Source: an uncultured Clostridia bacterium
Lineage (GTDB): Bacteria > Bacillota > Clostridia > Christensenellales > Borkfalkiaceae
Reading direction: 5' to 3'
Length of the DNA stretch: 48,589 bases
Assembly: GCA_904374385.1 (NCBI GenBank)
Contig: CAJFGA010000006.1
Location: 1 to 48,589, forward strand
Every line of letters begins with the position of its first letter. Position 1 is the first letter of the stretch. Made by a program: the position numbers and the translations under genes. Shown here in pieces: positions 17,794 through 26,049 of this stretch. A model generated the notes under the pieces. That model worked only from the letters and a program-made list of their open reading frames with translations. It made no database searches and had not been told where the DNA came from.

Positions 17794-17824
17794 AAGCGGC
17801 ACCGTACTGACAGCGATGCCGCTT
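17794..17824 (-). other. Intra-operon hairpin
   Basis: Eight-base arms AAGCGGCA (17794-17801) and TGCCGCTT (17817-17824) between two glycosidase genes, with no T run. It may act in mRNA stability or partial termination; this is a weak call. Confidence 0.35.
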
Positions 17825-17841
17825 ACATTTCCGCGAATGTT

Positions 17842-19011
17842 TTACGCGGCACGATATCGGTATAACACAGAAATATCCGCATCTTTTCCGTTAAAATAGC
17901 GGAACAACGCGATCGCGGCAGGTTTTGGTAAAATCCCGCCGGCCTCAGCGGGCGAAGTAAAGAGTCCGAAGCTCTTTTCCCTCGGCTTTACGCCGCTTCC
18001 GGCCGTCGTCCAATTAAACATGCGGAAGCAAAAGACGGATTCGAGGGTAGGTAGATTTTCTCGCAGCAAGTCGAACGCCTCCGGATACCAATCGGCGATA
18101 TTTTCCTGCAAGGACGTATCGAACTCGTCGCTCCAGCCGAACTCGGATAAAAACAGAGGTTTATCCCCGTCGCCGTGCGCAGCTGCAATCCGGTACATAG
18201 CGATATTTTCCTGTAGCCAAGCATCTCCCGGCGCGACATTTGCATACGGATGCCAATTGAGCACATCAAAATAGTGATCGGGGTCGATATCCGCGCGCAG
18301 CGCGCCGTTCCGCCCTTCCCCGGTTCGAGTGGGCAATGCCCCAGACTCGATCTGCTCATACAGCATTTCGATAAAGTATGTATCGCGGTCGTAACCGAAC
18401 ACCAGTCCTGGCATGACCAATTTATTGGCAGGATCCGCCGATTTGATGCCGAGATTCGCATAATAGCACTGATCCGCCGTAATGCGCGCCACTTCCTCTA
18501 AAGAGTACAAATAGGGAGTATTGGCGCTGCCGCCTCCCTGCACGAAACCGTTTTTGACGATCGTCGTGCCGCTTGGATGATCCGGCTCGTTGTTCGGCTC
18601 CCACAAATCGACCTCAGGGAACTCTTCGGCGAGCATGGCATAACAATCGCGGAAAAGTTCGAGGAAGGCGACATATTCCCTCGTCTGCGAGTCGGGATCG
18701 GGAATGACCCCGTTATAGGTGATCGGTCCTGCTTCGACGGGATACAAATATTGATGATTCATCACGAGGATGTTCTCTACCCCCGCCGATGCAAGCGCAG
18801 AAAAGTATGCGTGATAGTCCTCCACGATATCCCGCTTAAAAGACAGCGTATTGGAGGTCGGCGCGCGCTGTAAGACATACGGAAGGTGCATCCAGACGCG
18901 CACCGATTTGATTTGCATCGACTCGATAAGCCCGCATACGATCTCGTTCGTGATGCCAGGGTCTTTTGACGTTGTGGGAAGGCTTGAAGGCAATACGCAG
19001 ATACCGAACAA
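17842..19011 (-). CDS. Clan GH-A-like glycosidase domain (probable second half of a split tandem enzyme)
   Basis: 389 residues from a TTG at 19011, highly similar along its whole length to residues from about 47 of the upstream glycosidase (MFGICVLPS, SVRVWMH, WEPNNEPDHPSG acid/base, LFLSEFGW nucleophile). It lacks a signal peptide, and the TTG has no ribosome site at a usable distance. The same frame stays open upstream through a Pro/Glu/Gly-rich stretch (PSDPPEEGEEGG) up to the stop of the upstream gene, where a -1 shift would join both frames. I therefore read it as the second catalytic domain of one exported tandem protein, broken by a frameshift, a recoding site or a sequencing error. 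If independent, it would be cytoplasmic. Confidence 0.8.
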   Translation of the reverse strand: MFGICVLPSSLPTTSKDPGITNEIVCGLIESMQIKSVRVWMHLPYVLQRAPTSNTLSFKRDIVEDYHAYFSALASAGVENILVMNHQYLYPVEAGPITYNGVIPDPDSQTREYVAFLELFRDCYAMLAEEFPEVDLWEPNNEPDHPSGTTIVKNGFVQGGGSANTPYLYSLEEVARITADQCYYANLGIKSADPANKLVMPGLVFGYDRDTYFIEMLYEQIESGALPTRTGEGRNGALRADIDPDHYFDVLNWHPYANVAPGDAWLQENIAMYRIAAAHGDGDKPLFLSEFGWSDEFDTSLQENIADWYPEAFDLLRENLPTLESVFCFRMFNWTTAGSGVKPREKSFGLFTSPAEAGGILPKPAAIALFRYFNGKDADISVLYRYRAA

Positions 19012-19064
19012 ATTTTCCGGTATCGGTCCGCCCTCCTCCCCTTCTTCGGGCGGATCGGAAGGAT

Positions 19065-19074
19065 TTATGGGTTT
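19065..19074 (-). other. Candidate -1 frameshift site joining two GH-A domains
   Basis: The minus strand reads A-AAC-CCA followed at once by the TAA stop, which fits the X-XXY-YYZ layout. Slipping back one base at AAC-CCA gives AAA-CCC and enters the frame of the downstream paralogue. One extra A in the four-A run would have the same effect, so a mutation or base-calling error is the main alternative. No downstream stimulatory structure was established. Confidence 0.4.
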
Positions 19075-20417
19075 TCGGGCGTTTCCTCCGAAGAGCCGCC
19101 GCCCGCAGTGTCTGCTGCATACTTATAGAGCTCCGATGTATCCGCATTGTCGCCGTTGAAATATTTGAAGAGCGACAGCGCCGCGGGTTTCGGCGTGATG
19201 CCGGATTCTTCTACCGGGGAGGTAAATATGCCGAAGGTTTTTTCCATATCCTTCACACCCTCGCCCGTCGTCGTCCAGTTGAACATGCGGAAACAGTACA
19301 CCGCTTCAAGCGAAGGAAGGTTTTCCTGCAATAGGTCAAGCGCTTCCGGATACCAAAGGCCGATGTTGTTCTGGCGGGTCTCATCGAAGCTGTCGTACCA
19401 TCCGAATTCGGAAAGAAACAGCTTTTTGCCGCCGTCGCCGTGTTCGACGGCCACATTATACATATCGATATTTGCCTGCAGCCAATCATCGTTGGGCTGA
19501 ACATTCGCATACGGATGCCAGTTGAGCACGTTGAAATAATTGTCCGTATTGGTATCTGCGGGCAATACCCTATTGCCGTCCGCATCCTCGCTGAAAGGCA
19601 ATTCTCCCGATTCAATCTGCTCATACAGCAGATCGATAAAGATCGCTGAAGCGGCCGTCGAGGAAAACACAAGTCCCGGCATGACCAATTCGTTTTCGGG
19701 ATTGTGTTTTTTAATGCCGAGGTTTGCATAGTAGCAGAGATCCGCCGTAATGCGCGCCACGTCTGTCATCGAATACAGGTAAGGATCGTTCGCCTCACCA
19801 CCGCCCTGCACATATCCTTCACGCACGATGGTCGTTCCGCTCGGGTGATCCGTCTCGTTGTTGGGTTCCCAAAGCGTAATTTCGGGAAATTCCTCCGCCA
19901 ACATATCGTAACAATTGCGGAACATGTCTAAAAATGCCTGATAGGCGACGGGATCCGTCACAGGATCGGGCACAACGCCGTTATAGGTCGGCTGCGGGAT
20001 CATTTCGACAGGATACAGATATTGATGGCTCATCACCAAAATATTTTCCACGCTGGCTTCATCCAGCGCCGCAAAATAATCGTGATAGACCTGTACCGTA
20101 CTCTCCTTCAGTCGAAGTTCATTGGTGTAGCCGACGCGCTCAAGCACATAGGGTATATGCATCCAAACGCGCACCGATTTGATATTCATCGTTTGGATCA
20201 GATCACAGACGATTTCGGTCGTGATGCCGGGGTCTTTGGACGATGTGGGAAAATCGGACGGCAGCACGCAGATGCCGAACATTTTAGAACGATCTACTTC
20301 ATAGCCGAGGCCCGTCTTCTGCGTTTCGCCGTTAGATCCGCCTCCGCACGCGACGCAGCCCAGGGCAATGGTCAAAGCCAGCGCCAGAGCGCAGATAATT
20401 TTAATGATTCTCTTCAT
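19065..20417 (-). CDS. Clan GH-A-like glycoside hydrolase, lipoprotein
   Basis: 450-residue surface glycosidase. A lipoprotein signal peptide ends near LGCVACGGG. The catalytic (beta/alpha)8 domain (about 45-430) carries acid/base E188 in WEPNNETD and nucleophile E337 in LSEFGW. The tail is a Gly/Ser/Glu/Pro linker (GGGSSEETPENP) rather than a natural domain end, consistent with continuation into the paralogous domain downstream in the -1 frame. AAAGGAGG precedes the ATG at 20417, which overlaps the end of the upstream gene by 17 bases. CAZy family not assigned; GH39-like is one possibility. Confidence 0.82.
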   Translation of the reverse strand: MKRIIKIICALALALTIALGCVACGGGSNGETQKTGLGYEVDRSKMFGICVLPSDFPTSSKDPGITTEIVCDLIQTMNIKSVRVWMHIPYVLERVGYTNELRLKESTVQVYHDYFAALDEASVENILVMSHQYLYPVEMIPQPTYNGVVPDPVTDPVAYQAFLDMFRNCYDMLAEEFPEITLWEPNNETDHPSGTTIVREGYVQGGGEANDPYLYSMTDVARITADLCYYANLGIKKHNPENELVMPGLVFSSTAASAIFIDLLYEQIESGELPFSEDADGNRVLPADTNTDNYFNVLNWHPYANVQPNDDWLQANIDMYNVAVEHGDGGKKLFLSEFGWYDSFDETRQNNIGLWYPEALDLLQENLPSLEAVYCFRMFNWTTTGEGVKDMEKTFGIFTSPVEESGITPKPAALSLFKYFNGDNADTSELYKYAADTAGGGSSEETPENP

Positions 20418-21216
20418 GGCTGCCTCCTTTCTTTTTCTTGATCAGCAAGACTGCGGCGATCACTGCCGCCACGACAACGACGCCTCCCACGACAATGAGC
20501 GCGATCGCCCACGGCGCAAGTCCGCCCTCATCGGGCGTTTCCGGCTGTTCGGGCGGTTCGGGTTCTACCACTTCATCTTCCGTATCGATGTGGATGGATC
20601 CGCTCAGCGAATACAAATCCGCCGTACGGATGACCGCCGTCCCTTCCGGCTGAGAAAGGACGATATTCCCTTCGCGCGAAGCGGTGCCTTCGGCAAAATA
20701 AAGCGTCGCTACGGGCGTACCGAGAAGATCGTATGCGTCGTCCGCATTTTTGACGGAAACTTCGATGTAGCCGCCGATCATTTCCACTTTGAGTATACTG
20801 TCTCCTCCGATGATCCGATCGAGGACGACGGAATTTTCCCCGCCTGCATCCGCAACGCCTTCTGCGCGCAGGATATCGCCGTCAAAAGTCAACGAACAGG
20901 CGGCGCCTTCACCCGTCACGCCGAGTTCCAAAGTAAATCCGGCCGAAACGCTGCCGAATTCAATAAACATAAGCAGGCTGTCCATCGTGCCGACCGTCTG
21001 CGCCTGTCCGCCGGGGAGCATTTCCAACCCGTCGGAGGAGGCGATCGTCAGCTCATTCAGCGTCCAACCGTCGCTTCCGTTCCGGAAATCACTGCGCAAG
21101 AGGTCAAGGCTTTCCGCATTGGCCGAAATACCGCTCATCCATATTCCCGCAAGAAGGCTGAGCACCAAACCGAGCGCGAGCAGAATGCGGCTCGCACCGC
21201 GTTTCAAAATCGTCAT
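20401..21216 (-). CDS. Secreted beta-sandwich protein with C-terminal membrane anchor
   Basis: 271 residues, function not recognised. A signal peptide (1-34, ending SANAES) is followed by a beta-rich domain of about 180 residues that resembles a concanavalin/LamG-type sandwich, a Pro/Glu linker (VEPEPPEQPETPDEGG), one strongly hydrophobic helix (about 232-256) and a basic cytoplasmic tail KKKKGGSHEENH. This predicts an extracellular domain held on the outer face of the membrane, not a sortase substrate (no LPxTG). Translation is coupled to the upstream gene, one base apart, with GGGAGG inside that gene's end. Carbohydrate binding or scaffolding for the neighbouring lipoprotein enzymes is a guess from context. 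Confidence 0.75.
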   Translation of the reverse strand: MTILKRGASRILLALGLVLSLLAGIWMSGISANAESLDLLRSDFRNGSDGWTLNELTIASSDGLEMLPGGQAQTVGTMDSLLMFIEFGSVSAGFTLELGVTGEGAACSLTFDGDILRAEGVADAGGENSVVLDRIIGGDSILKVEMIGGYIEVSVKNADDAYDLLGTPVATLYFAEGTASREGNIVLSQPEGTAVIRTADLYSLSGSIHIDTEDEVVEPEPPEQPETPDEGGLAPWAIALIVVGGVVVVAAVIAAVLLIKKKKGGSHEENH

Positions 21217-21217
21217 G

Positions 21218-23296
21218 TCACACCTCCCTGCCGATCATAGGATCGATATTTGTAACGGAGTAATTGGTCGCATAGAAATATGCGGTGCCGGTAGGTTCGA
21301 TCGTCATGGCAGCATACCCGTAGGTATCCACATCTGTATAAACTGCCTGCGGCGCTCCGAAAGAGGAATCGGGTGCGCTCGCCTCTTTGAGGAACACTTT
21401 GACCGTGCGCGAAGAGATGATGATCATGCAGGTATACCAAGTATCCTCTTCCGTTTCTTCAAACACGTTGAGCGAACAGGTCACATTGCTTTGACCCGTC
21501 ATATTTTTGGCTATGAGCTGGGTCGTATCTCCGTTCTTGCGGAAGAAAATGCCGGGAGCATCGTTTGCGGAAGTGTCCGCCATCGGACGGCCGAAAGAAT
21601 AGCCGAAGCCGGCAAGTTCGCTGTCGCTTAAATCGGGGAACGAGGAGGGTCTGAAGTCAAAGCGCGCGATGTGGTCGCCGAACTGCGTCCGGGAAAGGAA
21701 GGCCGCATTGCCGCCGATATTGTGGAACTGCACATAAGAACGGCTCATCTGCATAGGCAACTCGACCCCGCCATACATGACCCATTTGCGGGTATTGACA
21801 TAATGTTCCTCGATGATCTCGCCGGCGAGCTCAAAAGAACTTGCCCCCTGGAAATTGATGCCGACATCATTCCCCGAAGGGACGATGGAACTATATACAT
21901 ACAGAGAAAAATTGTCGATGGAAGCATTGTTTTCAGGAGCGGCACTGCCGTCGAGCGTCACGGCAGAAACGGAGGTATAGCCGTCAAATTCCACATCGCT
22001 GAAAGTGACCTGCCTTTCGCCCAATGTCACAACGACCCGATTGTCACTGTACCCCACCAAAGACATGGTAATGCTTGTACCCGCAATGGTCACGGCAACT
22101 TCTTCGACTATCTTGCCGCCGGAAATATAGGCGAGCGCATAGCCGCCATCCGTTCTGCGAAGCCCGATGAAGCTGGCAGACGCCGCATCAGAGGCAGTAG
22201 ATTCCAACCCAAAACCGCTGCCGATATAAGTCGACTGCGTCAGGTAGACGAGGGAAATATCATAGGAGATTTCAAAACTCTTCAAACTTGCCGCATTGCG
22301 GGAGATGGGAACATTATAGACAAGCGACCCGTTTGCCACGCCGTTATAAGACACCGTGCAGAATTCGCCGCAATATGTTCTCGATTCGATGTTTGTCCCT
22401 ACGCCGCGCCAATTGGATTCGGTGGAGGTAAAGGACGGGAAGCTGATCGTCGTATCCGAAAAATCGTCTTCGAACACGGCCTGCTTGTCGGCGCCCGTAC
22501 CCGTGCTCAGCGCAAAGGAGCGGATCTCCATGACCGTTTCGCCATAGGTGGTAAAGCCCATGTAACCGCCGATATTCACGCCGCCGTGTGGCTCGCTATC
22601 GAACACAATGGTCTGGTAGGTGCTTTCGTCATCTTCGGCATTCCCCCATGTAAACGAAAAATCATAGCGCACGTCTTCCGTGCCCGCTGTTTCCGGTTTT
22701 TGGGTAAATTCCATGATAACGCGCTGCACTTTCCCTTCCGCCAACAGATTGCCCTGCGTAGTGATATTGCACGGATGGAATTCCGTGGTGTCGGGCGTTC
22801 CGAAAAATCCCGTATTGGTAGATACATCGCGCGCACCGAGACGAAGGCCTCTGTCGCCGCTGGCACCGTCCTCATCTCCTTCCTGATACCCCGCATGCAT
22901 TTGGATAAAATAGGAAGAAGGCGAAGCATAAAAGAATCCGTTCGGATTCGTGTTGCCGAAAAATATACCCGACCAGCTGGGAGAACCGACCCAGTTCATT
23001 TCCATTTCGATGGTAAAGGATTCCCACTCTTCGCTCAGCTGCGATTTTTGCAACAGGACCCACGAGCCCCATGTATTGATGCCGTTGAGCCGAAGCGCAG
23101 AATATTCAAGCGCACGGTTTACCCCATTGGTCGTAGACCATGCGTCCGGATTCAATTCAGAACTTTCGAAGTCATCCGTCATTTCCAGGCTGCGAATGTT
23201 TGCGGCGGAGGCCCGCTCCGTATCCGAAAGCATGGCCGCGGCACCGATCCCGCATGCGAGCGCCAGAGAGAGGATCATTGCTAAATATTTTTTCAA
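21218..23296 (-). CDS. Secreted protein with three concanavalin/LamG-like domains
   Basis: 692 residues with signal peptide (1-31) and three successive beta-sandwich-like segments: about 38-260 (DDFESSELNPDAWST start), about 268-470 (EDDFSDTTISFPSF start) and about 480-690. The repeated DDF-x-S/D-x start with Trp/Phe-rich strands is typical of laminin-G/DUF1080-like glycan-binding or glycosidase-associated modules. No catalytic motif and no anchor are seen; the protein may be held by the membrane-anchored product of the next gene, to which it is translationally coupled. The start is TTG at 23296, supported by AAGGGG upstream. Identity unknown; a polysaccharide-binding role is inferred from the operon. 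Confidence 0.75.
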   Translation of the reverse strand: MKKYLAMILSLALACGIGAAAMLSDTERASAANIRSLEMTDDFESSELNPDAWSTTNGVNRALEYSALRLNGINTWGSWVLLQKSQLSEEWESFTIEMEMNWVGSPSWSGIFFGNTNPNGFFYASPSSYFIQMHAGYQEGDEDGASGDRGLRLGARDVSTNTGFFGTPDTTEFHPCNITTQGNLLAEGKVQRVIMEFTQKPETAGTEDVRYDFSFTWGNAEDDESTYQTIVFDSEPHGGVNIGGYMGFTTYGETVMEIRSFALSTGTGADKQAVFEDDFSDTTISFPSFTSTESNWRGVGTNIESRTYCGEFCTVSYNGVANGSLVYNVPISRNAASLKSFEISYDISLVYLTQSTYIGSGFGLESTASDAASASFIGLRRTDGGYALAYISGGKIVEEVAVTIAGTSITMSLVGYSDNRVVVTLGERQVTFSDVEFDGYTSVSAVTLDGSAAPENNASIDNFSLYVYSSIVPSGNDVGINFQGASSFELAGEIIEEHYVNTRKWVMYGGVELPMQMSRSYVQFHNIGGNAAFLSRTQFGDHIARFDFRPSSFPDLSDSELAGFGYSFGRPMADTSANDAPGIFFRKNGDTTQLIAKNMTGQSNVTCSLNVFEETEEDTWYTCMIIISSRTVKVFLKEASAPDSSFGAPQAVYTDVDTYGYAAMTIEPTGTAYFYATNYSVTNIDPMIGREV

Positions 23297-23332
23297 AATA
23301 TCATTCCCCTTTTTAATTTTTAAATCGTTTGA

Positions 23333-24349
23333 TCAGAATTCGATTTTAGGCGTAAATTTATCCAATAAAATTTTGACGATAAACACGACAGGCCCAAACA
23401 ATACAGAGAAAAGGATACCGACCGTCGCCGCACTCTTCGCATACGACTCAATGCCCATATTCGTGCGGACATATACATACATAGCGACCGTAAGCGTCAT
23501 CCCTTCCGGTCCGCCGCCTTCATTCGTCAAAAGCATGGGCTGCATCAGAAATCCGAACATTCCCATCACCGCAAGGACAATGAAGTTGGATACCGTCGTC
23601 ATAGTGAGCGGAAGCGTGATGCTCCATGCCTCCCGCCAAAATCCGATCCCTTCCAGCTTTGCCGATTCGGAAATTTCCTTCGGGATGCGCTGCATGGCGC
23701 CGCTCATCAAAATGACGTTAGAGCCGAGGCCCGACCAAACACAATACAGATAAATCAACGGCCATACGAGCGGATTGTCTGTACTCGGCGTCAGCCACTG
23801 CCATTCGACGCCGAACAATTTTTCGAACAAGACGCGGATGGTACCGAAAGACGGATCGAACAGGTACTTATAACACATCGTCAAAACGACGATAGAGATC
23901 ATGCTCGGCAGATAAAACAGGACGCGGAAAATGCGCTCGCCGGGCACATGTTTATAAAACGAATATGCCGTAATAAAAGCCAAAGGCAAAATGATGAACA
24001 GCCCAGGTATGATGGAAAGCACCGAATTCCACATCGCGCGGTTCATGATGGGGTTGTCGCCGAGCACCATTTCTTGGAAAGTGCGGACGAGATCGTCTAC
24101 GCCGCTCCACACATATTCGCCGCGGATCGGGTTGTACGTTTGGAAAATGAGCATAAAGCTCTCGATGTTGACGTACAGCCAAAATACTAAAAAGTGTATG
24201 ATCGGCCATGCGACAAGGCTGACGACAAAGAGATATTCATTCCTCTTTTTACGGCTTTTCAGTTTTTTAGAAACGCGTATGCGCTCTTCATCCGTTAAAA
24301 GGATATCGGACGCGCTCTGCGCTTCTTTTGCTTCAACGTTATCTGTCAT
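23333..24349 (-). CDS. lplB: Carbohydrate ABC importer permease (LplB/MalF type)
   Basis: 338-residue inner-membrane permease of the CUT1 sugar importer class, six predicted helices after a charged cytoplasmic N-terminus. The EAA loop that docks the ATPase is visible around KEISESAKLEGIGFWREAWSI. I start at 24349 (MTDNVEAK) because AGGGGA lies upstream. It works with the second permease and the binding protein of the same operon. Neighbouring alpha-galacturonidase and gene content match the lplABCD arrangement of Bacillus, so oligogalacturonide-type sugars are the likely cargo. The symbol is by analogy. Confidence 0.88.
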   Translation of the reverse strand: MTDNVEAKEAQSASDILLTDEERIRVSKKLKSRKKRNEYLFVVSLVAWPIIHFLVFWLYVNIESFMLIFQTYNPIRGEYVWSGVDDLVRTFQEMVLGDNPIMNRAMWNSVLSIIPGLFIILPLAFITAYSFYKHVPGERIFRVLFYLPSMISIVVLTMCYKYLFDPSFGTIRVLFEKLFGVEWQWLTPSTDNPLVWPLIYLYCVWSGLGSNVILMSGAMQRIPKEISESAKLEGIGFWREAWSITLPLTMTTVSNFIVLAVMGMFGFLMQPMLLTNEGGGPEGMTLTVAMYVYVRTNMGIESYAKSAATVGILFSVLFGPVVFIVKILLDKFTPKIEF

Positions 24350-24410
24350 GATTTCCCCTATTTCCGCGGCGGAGGATAAACGCACCGCCGCGGCCTTGCA
24401 TTTTCAAAGA

Positions 24411-26030
24411 TCAGTGAATGCCCAGTTGATCGACCCAAATCCCGTATTGGCGGTTGGTCGCCGTGACGACGTCTGCCATGATTTCTTCACCCGTTTTGGT
24501 CAGTATACCATTGAGGCAGGGACCCGAACCGACGCTCTGGAAAAGTTCGGGGCGCTGATAGGTAAAGATCCAGGAAATATAGGAATCGCGCTCATCTTCG
24601 GGCACATGGCCCTTGTTCATGGGGTATTCGGTGATGTTAAAGTCAGCCGTTTCATACAGCTCGAGCGAGCTGCGGACAAAGTCGGAATATGTAAAATCGT
24701 ATACCTCTTCCGCCTTCATGGGATCATAATTGAAGGGGCGCTGTACGCCGGTACGCATCGTAAAGTCGAGGAGCATCTCCTCCGAATGGATAAAGGCCAG
24801 GAATTGTTTGGCAAGTTCTTTGTTCTGCGCGCCGGAGGGAATGAGGATGACGTCCATTTCCGCATTGTTGTTGACGATATAGGGATCGCCGTTTTCATCC
24901 GCCGCTGCCTTCACGCCGAGGTTGTTGCCCTGCGCATCATGCACCGATTCGTCCAACGAAGGGACTGCCATCGCCTTCATCGTGAAGCCTTCGGGCATAA
25001 AATCGCGCATTTCATTTTCGATCCAGTTGCCGACGAAGATAAACGCCGCTTCGCCGTTGACGAAGGAAAGTTCTGCATTTTCACCGGTGATTTCGTCTGC
25101 CCTTGCAATGCAGTTAATGTAATTACCGTTACCGTCCGAAATCAGAGAGGCGAGGGTATCGAGCGCGACCTGGATCCCCTTCTGGTTCCAGACATTTTCG
25201 CCGCCCGTGAATGCATCCACATCGTATCCGGGCGCGCCAAAGTCCCAAAAATCATAGTAGGATCCCTGTCCGAGCGCTTCGGCCGCATCGCTCGCTTCAT
25301 AGGCGCCCTGATACTGTGCCCACCAGGCTTTCAAGGGGAAGGTGAGCCACCACTGCCCCTGCTGGATGCCGAAAGCGAATGCCTGCACCGTCGTGCCGTT
25401 GCTCGCTTTGAGCTGTGCCGCATTGAGGTCATCTACATATTCATACATTTCGCTCATCGTTGTGGGAGCATGATCCCAATTGCTGCCCGTAGAGCGGCGG
25501 GGCGTATTGAGAACGATATCCTCATTATAGACGATGCCGCAGTTCTGCACGGACCAAGGGATGATCCAAGGATGCGAAGCGCCCTGCCCGGGGCGGATCG
25601 TCATATAGGGAACGTCGATCCGTTCGTCGATCATATATTCGGCAAGCGTAGTCGTCGTTCCGTCCAGCAGCTGAATGGGCGTCTGCTCATACAGATCGTC
25701 GAGCGGCTCGACCCAGCCCTGGGATACGAAATACTGCCAGTCGCAGCTTTGGTTGAAATAAATATCGGAAAGCTCTCTGCCGGAGGAGAGATAGGTCGTA
25801 ATGGTCGTCTGCAGGTTGTTGTCGCCGATCAGATCGACCGTAATGCCGGGATTGGCTTCTTCAAACGCCGCCGCAGCCGCTTCCATCCACTCGGACCCGA
25901 ATCCGCCCACATAATAGCGGATCTCCAGCGTATTTTCGTCGCGCGTCGTCCCTCCGCAGCCCGCAAACAACCCAACGGAACCGCTTACGGCGAGGAGGCA
26001 GGCGAGCGCCGCCGTAATAATTTTTTTCAT
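24411..26030 (-). CDS. lplA: Extracellular sugar-binding lipoprotein of ABC importer (LplA type)
   Basis: 539-residue family-1 solute-binding lipoprotein. The signal peptide ends at the lipobox LFAGC; the mature protein begins GGTTRDENTLEIRYYVGGFG and has the usual two-lobed periplasmic-binding organisation with Trp/Tyr-rich segments suited to stack sugars. Length well above mono- and disaccharide binders fits larger oligosaccharides, as for LplA (about 500 residues). AAAAAGGAG precedes the ATG. It lies between the two permease genes. Confidence 0.9.
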   Translation of the reverse strand: MKKIITAALACLLAVSGSVGLFAGCGGTTRDENTLEIRYYVGGFGSEWMEAAAAAFEEANPGITVDLIGDNNLQTTITTYLSSGRELSDIYFNQSCDWQYFVSQGWVEPLDDLYEQTPIQLLDGTTTTLAEYMIDERIDVPYMTIRPGQGASHPWIIPWSVQNCGIVYNEDIVLNTPRRSTGSNWDHAPTTMSEMYEYVDDLNAAQLKASNGTTVQAFAFGIQQGQWWLTFPLKAWWAQYQGAYEASDAAEALGQGSYYDFWDFGAPGYDVDAFTGGENVWNQKGIQVALDTLASLISDGNGNYINCIARADEITGENAELSFVNGEAAFIFVGNWIENEMRDFMPEGFTMKAMAVPSLDESVHDAQGNNLGVKAAADENGDPYIVNNNAEMDVILIPSGAQNKELAKQFLAFIHSEEMLLDFTMRTGVQRPFNYDPMKAEEVYDFTYSDFVRSSLELYETADFNITEYPMNKGHVPEDERDSYISWIFTYQRPELFQSVGSGPCLNGILTKTGEEIMADVVTATNRQYGIWVDQLGIH

Positions 26031-26049
26031 AGAAAACTCCTTTTTAAAT

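Noticed and set aside
21671..23284. Plus-strand open frame of 537 codons opposite the triple beta-sandwich gene
   Set aside because: Antisense shadow: real signal peptide, TTG start and ribosome site are on the minus strand.
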